From NCBI RefSeq assembly GCF_002999335.1, contig NW_020312070.1, positions 62,001 through 126,000 on the forward strand: 64,000 nt of DNA, read 5' to 3'. Shown in pieces: positions 25,109-35,336 of this stretch. Position 1 is the stretch's first letter. Each line of letters starts with the position of its first letter. The notes under the pieces are model-generated. The model searched no databases and had not been told where the DNA came from. It saw only the letters and a program-made list of their open reading frames with translations. This stretch comes from Cyclospora cayetanensis (lineage: Eukaryota > Apicomplexa > Conoidasida > Eucoccidiorida > Eimeriidae). Both the position numbers and the translations under genes were made by a program.

Positions 25109-28063
25109 TCAGTGCAGCAACGCTGGCTCCTCCCCCCTGCCTGTCTGTATTGGCCCTTCCTCCTCTACAGCGCCCCCGCCGGAGGCGGCGTGCTGCTGCA
25201 CTTGCAACGCGTGCGGGGGGACATGCAGCAGCAGATCCGCATCAGCGAGACAGCAGCAGGGGTTTCGTGCCCCGACAGCCGCAATTTCATCAAAAACACC
25301 ATCTACAAGAGACGCATCTTCTGGCTGCAGCAGCTGCCGGACGGCGTCCGCAGCTTCCTCGCAGTCGGCCTGCAGCTGCTGCACGGCGGCAGGGGGGAGG
25401 GAGCAACCCCGAACGAATTCTAGGACCGCTCGAGCGGCGATGCGGAAGACACTAAGCACAGACCTGCATCGGTTAAAGGTAACACAGCCGTAGACGCGCT
25501 GTTTGCGGGCAAAGAGACGCTCCATTTCCCGTTCTACAGCCGTCCGCCGACGGCTCAAGAAACGTGCTAGACGGCGGGGAGGCAGCTGCTGCTGCATCGC
25601 TTCCGTGACAGAAGAGGAGCCCTGGGTAGCAGCGACAGCAGCGTTCTTCCCGGCAGAAGCGAAGGGAGGCGTCCGAGCAGTGTCTTCGGCAATGGCAGCA
25701 AATGCATCATCGCACTCTCGGAGAGCCTGCACGAGGGGTGCGAAGGCCCCCCCCCCAGTCCGATCTGGGGAGGCGCAAGTTTGCACCGAACCCCTGCCTG
25801 GCTGCAGCCGCAAGACGTACCGCTCCGCTAGCACCGCAATTGTGTCTTCCGCTGCCCGCTGTCCGCAGTAGAAGACAAACGCCGTCACGAGGCTGTGAAC
25901 TGCAGCACGCAGACGTGCAGCAACGGAGGGCTGGCCGCTCGCGGCGCCCGTTCTCCTGCGATGGTCGTTGTTGTTGGTGTTGTTGCTGTTGTAGTTATTG
26001 CTGTTGTTATTGTTGTTGTTGCTATTGCCGCTCAGCCAGTGGGGCGGAAGCAGACTGGGGTGCAACTCTACCCCGACGGCTTCAAGTTTCGCAAGGCCGA
26101 CTTGTTGCAGATGACGGCCAATGCGGAGACACACCAAGACACTGCTGAGAAATTCAAACTGCGCAGACAAGAAGGAGGGGCAAAGCGAACGCTCGGATGC
26201 GGGAAGCTCCGCCTTGCGTGCTTCCGGAGAACGCCAGGGGCAGTTAACCACCGATACCCAAAGTGCTGCTTCGACCTAAAAAAACAGAGGGAAAGGCAGC
26301 CACACATGAGCACATGGGGTTTCATGCAGGCTTGCAGTCATGCACGATTACTTTTCCTTCCATGCATGCAGAAGAAGAACGAGAAGAAGAAGAAGAGCGA
26401 GAAGGAGAATAACGAGAATAAGGAGAAGAAGAACGAGAATAAGCAGAACGAGAAGGAGAGCAAGAACGAGAAGGAGAGCAAGAACGAGAATAAGAAGAAC
26501 GAGAATAAGAAGAACGAGAAGAAGGAGAGCAAGAACGAGAATAAGAAAATAAAAACAAGAAGAAAAAGGACCGACAAAAGCCCAACCGAATACACATCCC
26601 TCCTTGCTGGAGCGTGCCGCAGACCGCACGCGCGACTCCGTAAGATGGATTGGATAGCTTTAGAGAGCGTGATTGTAGAAGGGGGGGGAAAGGGCGGGGG
26701 AGGGGAAGGGAGAGGGAAGAGGGAGCCCTCTGAGAGGGGTGAAGTGGGGTACAAAGATTTCGGCGAGCAGCGCGCGAAGTCAGCCAACGTACTTGGGGTG
26801 TGAGATAGGTCCTCCTGGCGTGTGAGACGCTGCCGTTTGCGTGTCTTCGAGCATCTGGCTGCTGCAGCTCTGCAAGAGCTGTTTCTAGGACTATTGGACA
26901 GCCCGCAAATGCAGCAGGAACGTTGCGTGTGAGTTGTAGAGTGAAGAGGAGGAAGAGTTCGAATAGACCGGCTACCCAAGGGGTAATGTGAGCGTGAAGA
27001 AGGGACTCTTGTTCTGCAGGGGTAGGAGATGGAAAGGCGTCTTGGAGCAGCTGTTGCGCGTCTGTGAGAGCCATGCAGCCCTCCACGATGACACACTGCG
27101 CTGCTGCGTGCTGCTGCGTCACTGCCACAGCTCGTTTGGCAGTGTGCAAGACGGAGAAGGGCTTTGCCTGCGCCTCTTCTTCTTGCTCCTGCTCCAGTTG
27201 CAGTCTCGTGGCTGCCGCCAGCGTGTCGTGCAGCTCCTGCACGACTTTCGCGTATGCGCGTTTGAAAGTGAGTGCCGTGGCTTCGAGGAGCACAGCGCGG
27301 TGCGCTTGCCGCATCGTTTGCAGAGCTTGCTGCTGCAGCGTGGCGGCTGGCAACAACACCTCTTCCCAGGATTTCTCTAGCGCGGAGGTGACAGTTCTGC
27401 AGCCTTGCAGAACCGAGGCTGCCGCAGGCACGGTGGAAGCGATCGTGGCAGACAGTCGAGAGAAAGCAGCATCTACTAGCGACGTCAGAAAGGATAGCAA
27501 GAGGCACTCCCCCTCAGGCTCTATCGCTCCACACCCCTCTTCAGCTGCCGCCGCATCCTCGCGAACACGCCGCACAAGAGCAGCTTCCTGAGGCTCTCTA
27601 TCCCGTCCTGCTGCTGCTGCTGCCTCGACAACACGCTTCGTCGTTCCCGCCTCCTCGAAACGCTTCTTCTTCTTCTGAAGGGCTATAAAACGCAAAAGCA
27701 CCAACATGTCCTTCAGAGCCGCTGCCACCTGTGGTACAAAGCGGCACGCGATCTGACTGCATGCCCCTTCCAAGCCGATTTCCGTCCTCGCCACACCGCC
27801 TTCGCGTGCACTACTGGCATCTCCTGCAACTCCGACCTCTCGTTGATCCCCCTCCACTCCCTCCGCGACGGCGGCGTTGGAGGGGCCTCCTCCTTCCACC
27901 GCCTCCCTCCCGCAACAGCGCTCTAATACCCTCAGACACGCGTGTCGCCTGCCCCTCTGGTAGATTCTCAGCAGCTCGCGCGCATCCTCCCCACTCCTCA
28001 GCAACAACCTGACAATGCGGGAAGCCTCTTCACTCCCCAAGGGAGTCGCCGCTGGCCTCCCCG

Positions 28064-28098
<35 letters not shown>

Positions 28099-29285
28099 CC
28101 TAGAGAAGTGAATACGCCCTCTGTGCCTGCCGCCTTGCTCGCAGCAGCAGCGGAGGAGGCGGCAGCCCTATTGCTCAACGCAGCCACCTCTTCTTGTCCT
28201 TTCTCCTCTTCTTCCCCCCCTACCCCCCTGTCGAGTTGCTGCTTGAGGAGCTGCACGCAGTACGCAGCAGCCGCCTCTGCATCCCGCTTCAGAAGCAGCA
28301 GCCTCTGAAGAGGGGGCGAGGTCACGTTCTGCTTTGCCAAGAAAAGCTTCGCGCGATCATACACCTGGAGCGCTGTCAAGGGGCTTCCTGCTGCAAGGTG
28401 CTGCCGCAGAAGCTCCGGGAGGGTCAGCAGCAGCTGCAGCTGCTCGATGAGCTGCCGAAAGGCAACCAGATCCTCGATTCCAGCTGCCCGCTCATGCACC
28501 GTCTTCATGAGCTGGCCGCTGCTGCTTTCAATCGCCGAGACACTGAGGGAGAGGTGCTGCAACTGCTGCTCAATGTCTCCCATAGCCTGACGGACGCGAC
28601 GCACAGTTTCCGTGGCGCTCAAAAACTTGCCATAGTTCTCGTACACCAGCGTGCGGATGTCTCTCTCGAGAATCCTCACCTCCGCCTCCAGCTCGTTCGT
28701 AAGCCGCAGGAGCTCCCGCAAGCTGCAACTGCGTACGGCAGCCGTAAAGTACGCTTGCATGTCGAATGCAGGGGAGTTCAGATCCAGAGACGGGGGAACT
28801 CTCGGAGAGGTAGAGGCTCCAAGAGCTCTGCTGCCTGCTGGGCGGGGGGATGAGGAAGCCGAGGGATGCAACAACGGCGGCATCTCCTGTAACAATTGCC
28901 GTGCCGCGTCCACGCCGCCTCTTGCCCCGTGAGGCTGACGCGCTGTTGTTGCTCCCGCCGATACAGGCGCTGGCGCTGTGTCAACCGAGGAACCCCCAAC
29001 AGCAGAAGCCTCGCACAAGTCGGGAGCTGTGGCACTCGCCGTCGGCTGCTGGTCGGCGGCAAGTGGCCGCTTCTGCCCTCCAGCCTCTACGGCTGCTGGT
29101 GGGTGTTCAGGAGCCTTGTCTGTATCGCCGGCTTCCTCCAGGTCGTAGTACGCATGCAGCATCTGTTCAACTCTACTGAGGGGGCGGCCAGGCCTCCCAT
29201 CTGCAGAACGCCGAGCAGCGACTGCAGAGGCTGTTGTTGACGGGGGGTGGCTGGGGGACCCCCTTGAAGCGGGGGGAAAAGCCAT
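25109..29285 (-). CDS. VPS51: VPS51 homologue, GARP/EARP tethering complex subunit
   Basis: Vps51 holds together the GARP complex (endosome to trans-Golgi) and EARP complex (endocytic recycling). Two exons, 26793-29285 and 25109-26275, sum to 3,660 nt, 1,219 residues; both junctions are phase 0 and the acceptor has a long T tract. The Vps51 N-terminal domain is clear at about residues 168-300: LNSPAFDMQAYF, then LRELLRLTNELEAEVRILER and DIRTLVYENYGKFLSATETV, then heptad-like helices. Exon 2 carries the family C-terminal block around MERLFARKQRVYGCVTF and ARAVLEFVRGCS. Parasite-specific additions are a ~165-residue disordered N-terminus, Ser- and Ala-rich runs around residues 390-420, and an Asn-rich run near 25960-26010. 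Start: ATG at 29285. The long plus-strand open frames across this gene are shadows created by GC-rich triplet runs. Confidence 0.93.
26276..26792 (-). other. VPS51 intron with long purine/pyrimidine-asymmetric tract
   Basis: The single intron is 517 nt. Between about 26365 and 26560 the plus strand is almost only A and G, built from imperfect GAA, GAG and AACGAG units, so the transcript carries ~190 nt of nearly pure C/U. Closer to the donor, about 26681-26730, the plus strand is G-rich with several runs of three or more G. The donor is GTACGT (26792-26787) and the acceptor is a T run plus AG (26277-26276). Confidence 0.75.
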
Positions 29286-30290
29286 ATTTTGTAGCTGCCT
29301 CTGGAGGTTAGGAGCAAGATTATCAAAACACGTACAAAATTACTGCGGTCGGGGCTGGGTATAGCGGCCGCGGCTCATATCAACCCACTGGCTTTAGTCG
29401 CGCGAAGGGCACAGACGGCTGGACCATGAATGAGGGAAGAAGAATACGAACAGAGACTCCCATTTCTACATATATTCTCGATTTTCCCCGCCTGTGCCTT
29501 CAGAATGCAGTAATATGCAGTATTCAACCGGCTATCCTGAATTGCATACTCCCGACTCGGTCATCTTTTGAGGATGAGCGCAGACACGGCAATTGTCTGC
29601 TCATGGACGAAGGGGAGGAAGCGAAGTAAAATGCACTTAAGCGTATATGCGTTCAATAACAGTTTGTTCTCTCACTTAACGAAGAAGGAGGGAGCAACGC
29701 ACAAGAATTTCAAGTCGACTACGGCCAGAAAGCCACTGGGAAAGTCTAGGTAACGGGGATGACTTTGTGTGTGTGCAGGATTAAAAATAACCCTTTGTCC
29801 GCTTTCCTTAGATTAGTTGATGCAACTTTTATCTCGCTGTAAGGCGCCGCCTACAGCCCCAATAGCAAATTCCCCTGTTGCGGCTCGCCAGTCCCGTTCT
29901 ATTGACGGCGGCTGTGGCTGAACTATATCCTCCGTCGTGCAAAGGGCTCTATATAATCTTCATTCCTCTTGGTGTGGAGGCGGAGAAGTGACCACTTAAC
30001 GCATTTTAACCGCAGCAAATGAAAGATTCCAATGTCTGAAGGCAGCCTCATGCGCAGCAGCAGAACGTACTCGTTAGTTGTGACGACCTTTGAATGCATG
30101 CCAGAAGCACGTTGTATTACGCTGGCAAATCCTTATCCTATAGACTCCTGCTACGGTGAAGAGCCTTTTGGCATGCGAATTAGAGTGCAGGCCATAGTTC
30201 TGCCTTGTCTCACCTGGAAACAATTTAGTGTCTGTGTGTGTGAGGGCAGTAGCTTTGTCTGTAAATTGCCAAAAGTAAGCGGCCCCCCGT
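29286..30290. other. Intergenic spacer upstream of VPS51 and tRNA-Pro
   Basis: About 1 kb with the presumed VPS51 promoter and the tRNA upstream flank. Open frames are short and unrecognised. Confidence 0.5.
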
Positions 30291-30362
30291 GGCTGTTTAG
30301 TCTAGGGGTATGATTCTCGCTTCGGGTGCGAGAGGTCCCGGGTTCGAATCCCGGAACAGCCC
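30291..30362 (+). tRNA. tRNA-Pro (anticodon CGG)
   Basis: A 72-nt cloverleaf folds without an intron. The acceptor stem GGCTGTT (30291-30297) pairs perfectly with AACAGCC (30355-30361), followed by a C discriminator base. The anticodon arm is CTCGC-TTCGGGT-GCGAG, giving anticodon CGG, which reads proline CCG codons. The T arm CCGGG-TTCGAAT-CCCGG is perfect and supplies the B box GGTTCGAATCC; the A-box region is TAGTCTAGGGG. No CCA is encoded, as expected for a eukaryotic nuclear tRNA. Confidence 0.96.
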
Positions 30363-31143
30363 TGTCGTGTGGTGGTGCGACCAACGCTCGCCGGCGTGCC
30401 TCTCGTGATCATAGTGTGTAGTGGGCTCTTTTAAGCAGCGGATACAGTTTCTGTTTTTACTCCCTCGAGTCACTTGTGGTACTGGGAGAGTCGGCGTCCT
30501 TTCTGCGGTTCTGGGGGCATCTGCGGCGTTCTGCATGCCGCGCCGGTAGCTGCTTTCTTAGGCTAGGAGAAGGGTAGAACGACAGCGAGCAATATTGGAA
30601 GTAGCCCCCGATAGCCTCAGAATACGCTGGAGAGATGCCGAAGATTTGCAGAAATCAGCAGATAACAGATTTCAACGGAATGAGTGGTAAAATTCCGGCA
30701 AAGTAGGCAAATACAAGGATGAAGAGAGGAAGGAACTCAGACAGCGCCGCTGGTGTGACTGTCATGGTCGTCGAACATGGGGCTGAAGAGCTGCCTCTTC
30801 GTGAAAATTGGCTCCCTTTGTGTCTCTTTTACGCAAGAATTTTAATTTAAAAAGTTGATGTTACATATAGGGAAGCGCGAAACACATGTCCACCATAAAC
30901 CTCAGCCCTTCCTTCATCGTGTAACCCGATTGCGCGATCCTTCGCCCATTGACCGCCTCTCTCCATCTTTTTTTCATTAAATCCCCCTAATACTTCATTT
31001 TTGACTCTTTGTAGTATTTTCACGGTTTTAGGGGGGGCTTGGAAGAACCTTTAGCCCACGGTGTCCTCTTCCGACTCGCCGATCTACATTCTGGCAGCCT
31101 CGGCCTTGTGTAACTGACCGTTCTTCTTGTCCTCAACAAGGCA
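30363..31143. other. Spacer between tRNA-Pro and the next gene
   Basis: About 780 nt with no supported gene. It should include the promoter of the 31144 gene. Confidence 0.5.
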
Positions 31144-32580
31144 ATGGCCACTCCCAAGGGGGAGCGGCAGGATGCCTCTGTGGCGAACTGCATGGGTCCG
31201 CTGCGTTCCATGTCCTTGCGCACGGAGAGCATTGGCAACAGCAGCAGCAGCAACAACCTGAGTGCGTCTCAACGCGTGTGCGGGCTGCTCCTTGAAAGAC
31301 ATGGAGAGAGAGTGCTGCAGTTGTTGCTAAGCAGCAAGGATGGCAGGCAACTCCTCGAGTCCTTGCTTTCAGTTGCTTTTCGCAGCGCTGGCGTGGGAGG
31401 GAGCCCCCTGCTGGTGCGCCTTCTGCAACGAGACGCCGAGGGCTTCGTGTCAGTAATGATGAAAAGATCAGGTGCGCATGGCCTTCCTCCCGCTTTTTGG
31501 CCCTGCTTTCGCTCTCATTCTTTCTTATTCCATCGAAGGAAGCAGGCGCACGTAGCTAGCCGCCAGCGGATCCTTTACACAAGGGTTCCTCGCCGAACAC
31601 TTCTTGCTGCTGCGGCGGTACATATGACACCGCTGAACAGTTGAACATCGAATGCATTCAGTGCAGTCCTCCTACCGGGGTGGCCGTCGAGCGTGCGTCT
31701 AGATACAATCGAACCCTCGAGACTCGAAGGTGGGGTGACACCGTTCGCGCCTGCACGCAGACACGTGACTGTCTAACTGATCTTGTTCTGCGCTCGAATG
31801 TTTCTGCAGAAGACAAGGCAGTCGCCAGAGGCTTGGGGCTTTGTTTGCTCCGAGGGGTAGCAGCAGTTGAGGAGGCGGACTTGCAGCCGCTCGCAGAGGC
31901 CTTGTCGAAAGCCATCCTCGAGCAGCTGCAGCAGCAGGCACCCGCTGAGGAGCTCCCCGCAAACCCCTCCAGCAGCAATGAGGCTGCGGAAGGCGCTGTT
32001 CTTGCCTCTGGATCTGCCACCGCTGTTGCTGCAGATGCTGCAGATGCAGAAGGAGGGAAGCGGTTGGCGGAGGAAGAGCAGTCCAAGGTGCGTTTTGTCT
32101 CCCTTCTCTCAAACCTCCGTCTCAAGCGCGCATTCGTATATGCACTTTTGTGTTGCTTGTGTGGTTGCCTCGAGTTTGCCGCAGCCCCTTGGCAAGAAGG
32201 CCTCCCGTGTGCAGGAGCTGATTGAGCAGCAACAGCGGCGTTGCAAAGAGCAGCAGCAGCAGCAACAACAGCGGCAGTTGAAGCATCGCTTTGCCTCTTC
32301 AGGATCAGTGGAGGGGCAATCTGCGCCGGAGGCACGTTGCAAAGGGCCTCATGAGGCGTTGATACGAGAAGCCCTTTTCTACGTTTCGACAGAGACTGTC
32401 TCATGCGACGCGGATGCCCTTTGCCAGCAGCTAGTTGACTTTGCACCCCCCGTTCTTACACGTGTTATTCAAATTGAAGTGGCCCAAAGGACTTCCCAAG
32501 ACAGGCAGGGGGCCTCCGCTTCCCCTGTGGCGATTGCTGCCTCAACCGAAGGGGCCTCTCCTAAGGGGAAGCTCCCCTGA
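31144..32580 (+). CDS. Hypothetical helical protein
   Basis: Three exons, 31144-31471, 31810-32087 and 32185-32580, sum to 1,002 nt (333 residues) with matching phases. I do not recognise a family. The first ~120 residues look alpha-helical and solenoid-like (RVCGLLLERHGERVLQLLL, then helices around GRQLLESLLSVAF and SPLLVRLLQRD), which loosely resembles ARM, HEAT or PUF-type repeats, but no signature motif is present. The middle is an Ala/Glu-rich stretch and exon 3 starts with a Gln/Arg-rich helix (ELIEQQQRRCKEQQQQ). The C-terminal ~60 residues are Ala/Ser/Pro-rich and probably disordered. Start: ATG at 31144 in a favourable context (AAGGCAATGG). A further upstream exon is possible. No membrane segment or signal peptide is visible. 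Confidence 0.68.
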
Positions 32581-33612
32581 GTAAGGGGCATGGCGTTCCT
32601 GTTGGGGCTTGCATGCGATAGGGAGAAGAACCCTTAAAGTGGCAGGGGAAACATGCAATCATCGCCAAAAAACATTTTGGTGGGGGTCCTGAGGCCCGAT
32701 CTCCTAAGAGTTGAGCAAGCCACATTAGTGTGGCGCTGCACGCCGATCAGGGCTATCAGCACGTGATGCGCCTCTCGCGAAATACAAGGCGCACATACCT
32801 GACGGCGACTTTGCGTGTCGGAATAAGCGGTGGTAATGCAGGATAGAGAAGACCCTCCTTCTCTATTCTGCGCTTAAGGGGCTTTCACTTGTCTGTAGCA
32901 TACCTTAGGTACCACCCTCCAGTGGCTGCGCCCACCTGCGGGCTCTTATCGTCCGTCTCATGATCGCTGTTTTTCTTCGTCTCCTGAGCGCCTTTTTGAG
33001 TGGCGTAAGCAAAAGCAGGGGCGGCAGCAGCCGTAGCAGCCGCTGGAGTGGGCACTGTCTCAGGGCAGTCCGTGCGCGTCCTTTACACGTTCTGCGCAGG
33101 GCTGCTTTGCAAGAAATCTAAGTAAAGAGGCAGCAGTTATAAGAGGCAGCAGCAGTAAGGGGACGACATGCACTGGGAAGCAGACGCCCCAGGACGCTCC
33201 TCGTGCTGCACCAGCCACGAAACGATCCTGTCTTGCTGCGAGCCGCATCTACTCCTTCCTTTTTGTTCGCTTGCGGCTTTGTCTTCCTTTTCCTCCTCCG
33301 CTTCTCTTGCCCGCGGTCTCTGTGCGCGCCTCTGCGCCAGATGCCCCCCCGCACCCCCCCCAACACTTGACAAGCACCTTGTACGCACTGGGAGCTCTGG
33401 CCCTAAGATGTGCACCTGCATGGGGCCTTTATTGGCAGACTCGTCTGCATGCTCCGAAGAACATGATGGGATGCACTGTGGAGACTGTTGGGCGCCAAAT
33501 GCACAGTGTGCTCATCGGGCACAGACACCGCCATTTCGTCACAGGGCTGCATCTGCGCGCGCACCTGTGGAAATCTCGTGCTAAAGAGTGTGCAATAGAA
33601 AACGTCCTACAG
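32581..33612. other. Intergenic spacer
   Basis: About 1 kb following the 3' end of the hypothetical gene. Several overlapping open frames occur at 33118-33600 on both strands; none matches a known family. An upstream exon of the interrupted candidate at 33613 could lie in 33168-33600 but I cannot define it. Confidence 0.4.
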
Positions 33613-33979
33613 AAGCCATCTTTCGGCGAATGGAATCACAATTTGCCGAATTCAAGAGGCTCTCACGAGAGAGACAGGCCAGCGTCTAGCAAGCTTTTAC
33701 CAAGTACCACCCAGGTTGCTTATGCGGCGAGCCGTATTTTGAGGAGCGTATCTTGTGGGATTCGGTGCTAGAAGAGGCCGTTGGCCTCTCCTTAAAGCTT
33801 TGCTAAGTAGTCAAATTCAAACGTTCTTCCTCCTCTTCCCTCCCCGCCCCCTTGCCTGTATCAACCCTCAGGGATCCAGCATGAGGGAAGAGATGTTAGG
33901 ACAGGAAGTGTGTGCGTTGCTGCATGCTTTTAGCCTTCCGAAACAGTGTGGTCACATGTGTTCGTCGAGAGCGGCTTAA
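33613..33979 (+). pseudogene. Candidate exons of a small gene interrupted by in-frame TAG
   Basis: After an acceptor at 33611-33612 one frame stays open as a charged segment with MESQFAEFKRLSRERQ, meets TAG at 33687-33689, and continues in the same frame for 38 codons (including YFEERILWDSVLEEAVGLS) to TAA at 33804-33806. A well-formed acceptor with a long pyrimidine tract ends at 33871 and opens GSSMREEMLGQEVCALLHAF to TAA at 33977-33979. A donor at 33765 (TCG|GTGCTAG) could link them. The protein-like composition across the stop suggests a degraded gene, a sequence error or an unrecognised intron. No family is recognised and chance remains possible. Confidence 0.28.
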
Positions 33980-34021
33980 GGGACCGACGAGTGTGTTTAT
34001 TCGTGCACTACGAGGAGCTAG

Positions 34022-34341
34022 CTAGCTAGCAAGCAAAGCGTATTGCGCGACACATAGATTCACTGAACAGCAAAAATACAGAGCTAAAATTAACTGAATT
34101 TTAAGTTGATGCAGCTAGTGAATATAGAAGTCCGGAAATATGGGTGGGTTACCTCCCTTGGGTGTGCGCAAAACATCCCACGCGCGAAGGTTGCACAAAG
34201 CACGACAGCATACACAAAGCCCTCCAGGCCGGAAGAGGTGGGGACGATGTCTTTAATGAAGCTGGTGGAGGGAATAGTGGAAAGATCTTCTACGTGCACA
34301 TGCAGTAGACCGCGGCGCGGTCTCTTGTGCGCTACAGACAT
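34022..34341 (-). CDS. Candidate small membrane protein, two exons
   Basis: Exons 34153-34341 and 34022-34093 sum to 261 nt (86 residues), phase 0, with donor GTAACC after GGGAG and acceptor AATTCAG. Start ATG at 34341. The product begins with a basic segment (HKRPRRG), continues through a polar stretch (VEDLSTIPSTSF), and has two hydrophobic segments: GFVYAVVLCATFARG and LILALYFCCSVNLCVAQ. I recognise no family. An alternative phase-compatible model joins an upstream minus-strand exon (about 34510-34696, AVGSFEAWKQIGASNARKAA onward, itself hydrophobic) to an acceptor at 34333, making a larger multi-pass protein. Support is frame, splice sites and hydropathy only. Confidence 0.36.
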
Positions 34342-35336
34342 GTTAGCAGAAATAAAGCTTTTTAGAGGTATCAAACTAACGAAGACCTTGGAAAGTTAAA
34401 AGTGCCACGCAGATCTAGATACAAGGGAATCGTGATAGAACGCTTGCGGGGTCATTAACCACAAGACAACACCATGCAGCAGTAGCAACAAAAGGCGGAC
34501 GACTGCACCTCTGGAAGACGCGGCATTGCAGGACGAATGCACGAGCAGCAGTTCGAGAGGAGCAGCACACGGAGCAAAAGCAACGGCCACAATGTTAGCG
34601 GCATATGCCCCTGACAGGGAAAATAGGCAACAGGCTGCTTTACGGGCGTTTGACGCGCCAATCTGTTTCCACGCCTCGAACGACCCAACTGCCCTGTAGG
34701 AGAAAACTCCGAGAAAAAGTTGAATCCACGGGTATGAGTCATGCGGCCCTGCAACAAAGGCCCTTAAAATCAATGATGGAGTGGGTGCTTAAAGAAGACA
34801 AAGGCCAAAAAAACGGTGGCAGCGCACATCGTGCGTCGTACATACGGCCTCGTACCGGGCAGGTCGCGACAGAAACAGCTGCTGCTGCCGCAGGTATCAT
34901 GCGGGAATACATCCAGCTTAGCCCCTAAAAGCCTTCCTTTTTACCAATTTGGCTTCCTTCTCTGGGATAAAAGGCTTATATTTCCGTATGTTCTGCGTTG
35001 ATACGGTAGTCCTGAGCTGTATGTAAACAGAGGGGCGGCAGAGCAGCCGCGACCATCTGTGGCAGCAGAGCGGCTCACTTAGTTCGTCCTCAAGCACTAG
35101 CCTCCGGCGTGCCCCGTTTGCCCTTTAAAGAGTTGATTTTGGCTTTTTCGTGTGTATGCATACATCAGCCGTTCTTTAGAACCCGACGGTCCTACTCTCG
35201 CGTCATCGCTTTCACAGAATGCTGCCGCCTTAGAACTCCGCCTCCGGTCGCACTAGGGCACAAGCCATTCTCTGGAGCTCTTGCGCTCCTTCACCCATCT
35301 TCAGCCTCCAAGACCGCTCCGCTTTTCTGCAAGGCA
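34342..35336. other. Spacer / promoter region upstream of the giant kinase
   Basis: About 1 kb. It may hold upstream exons of the small membrane protein candidate (minus strand) and should hold the kinase promoter. The open frame beginning with GTG at 35109 continues into the kinase gene but lacks an ATG before 35337, so I treat 35109-35336 as untranslated. Confidence 0.45.

Noticed and set aside
25895..26803. 302-codon plus-strand frame over VPS51 exon 2 and intron, with a Lys/Asn/Glu run
   Set aside because: Antisense to well-supported VPS51 sequence; the charged run is the purine-rich intron repeat.
35109..35336. Extending the kinase to the upstream in-frame GTG
   Set aside because: Not an ATG; the first ATG in good context is at 35337.
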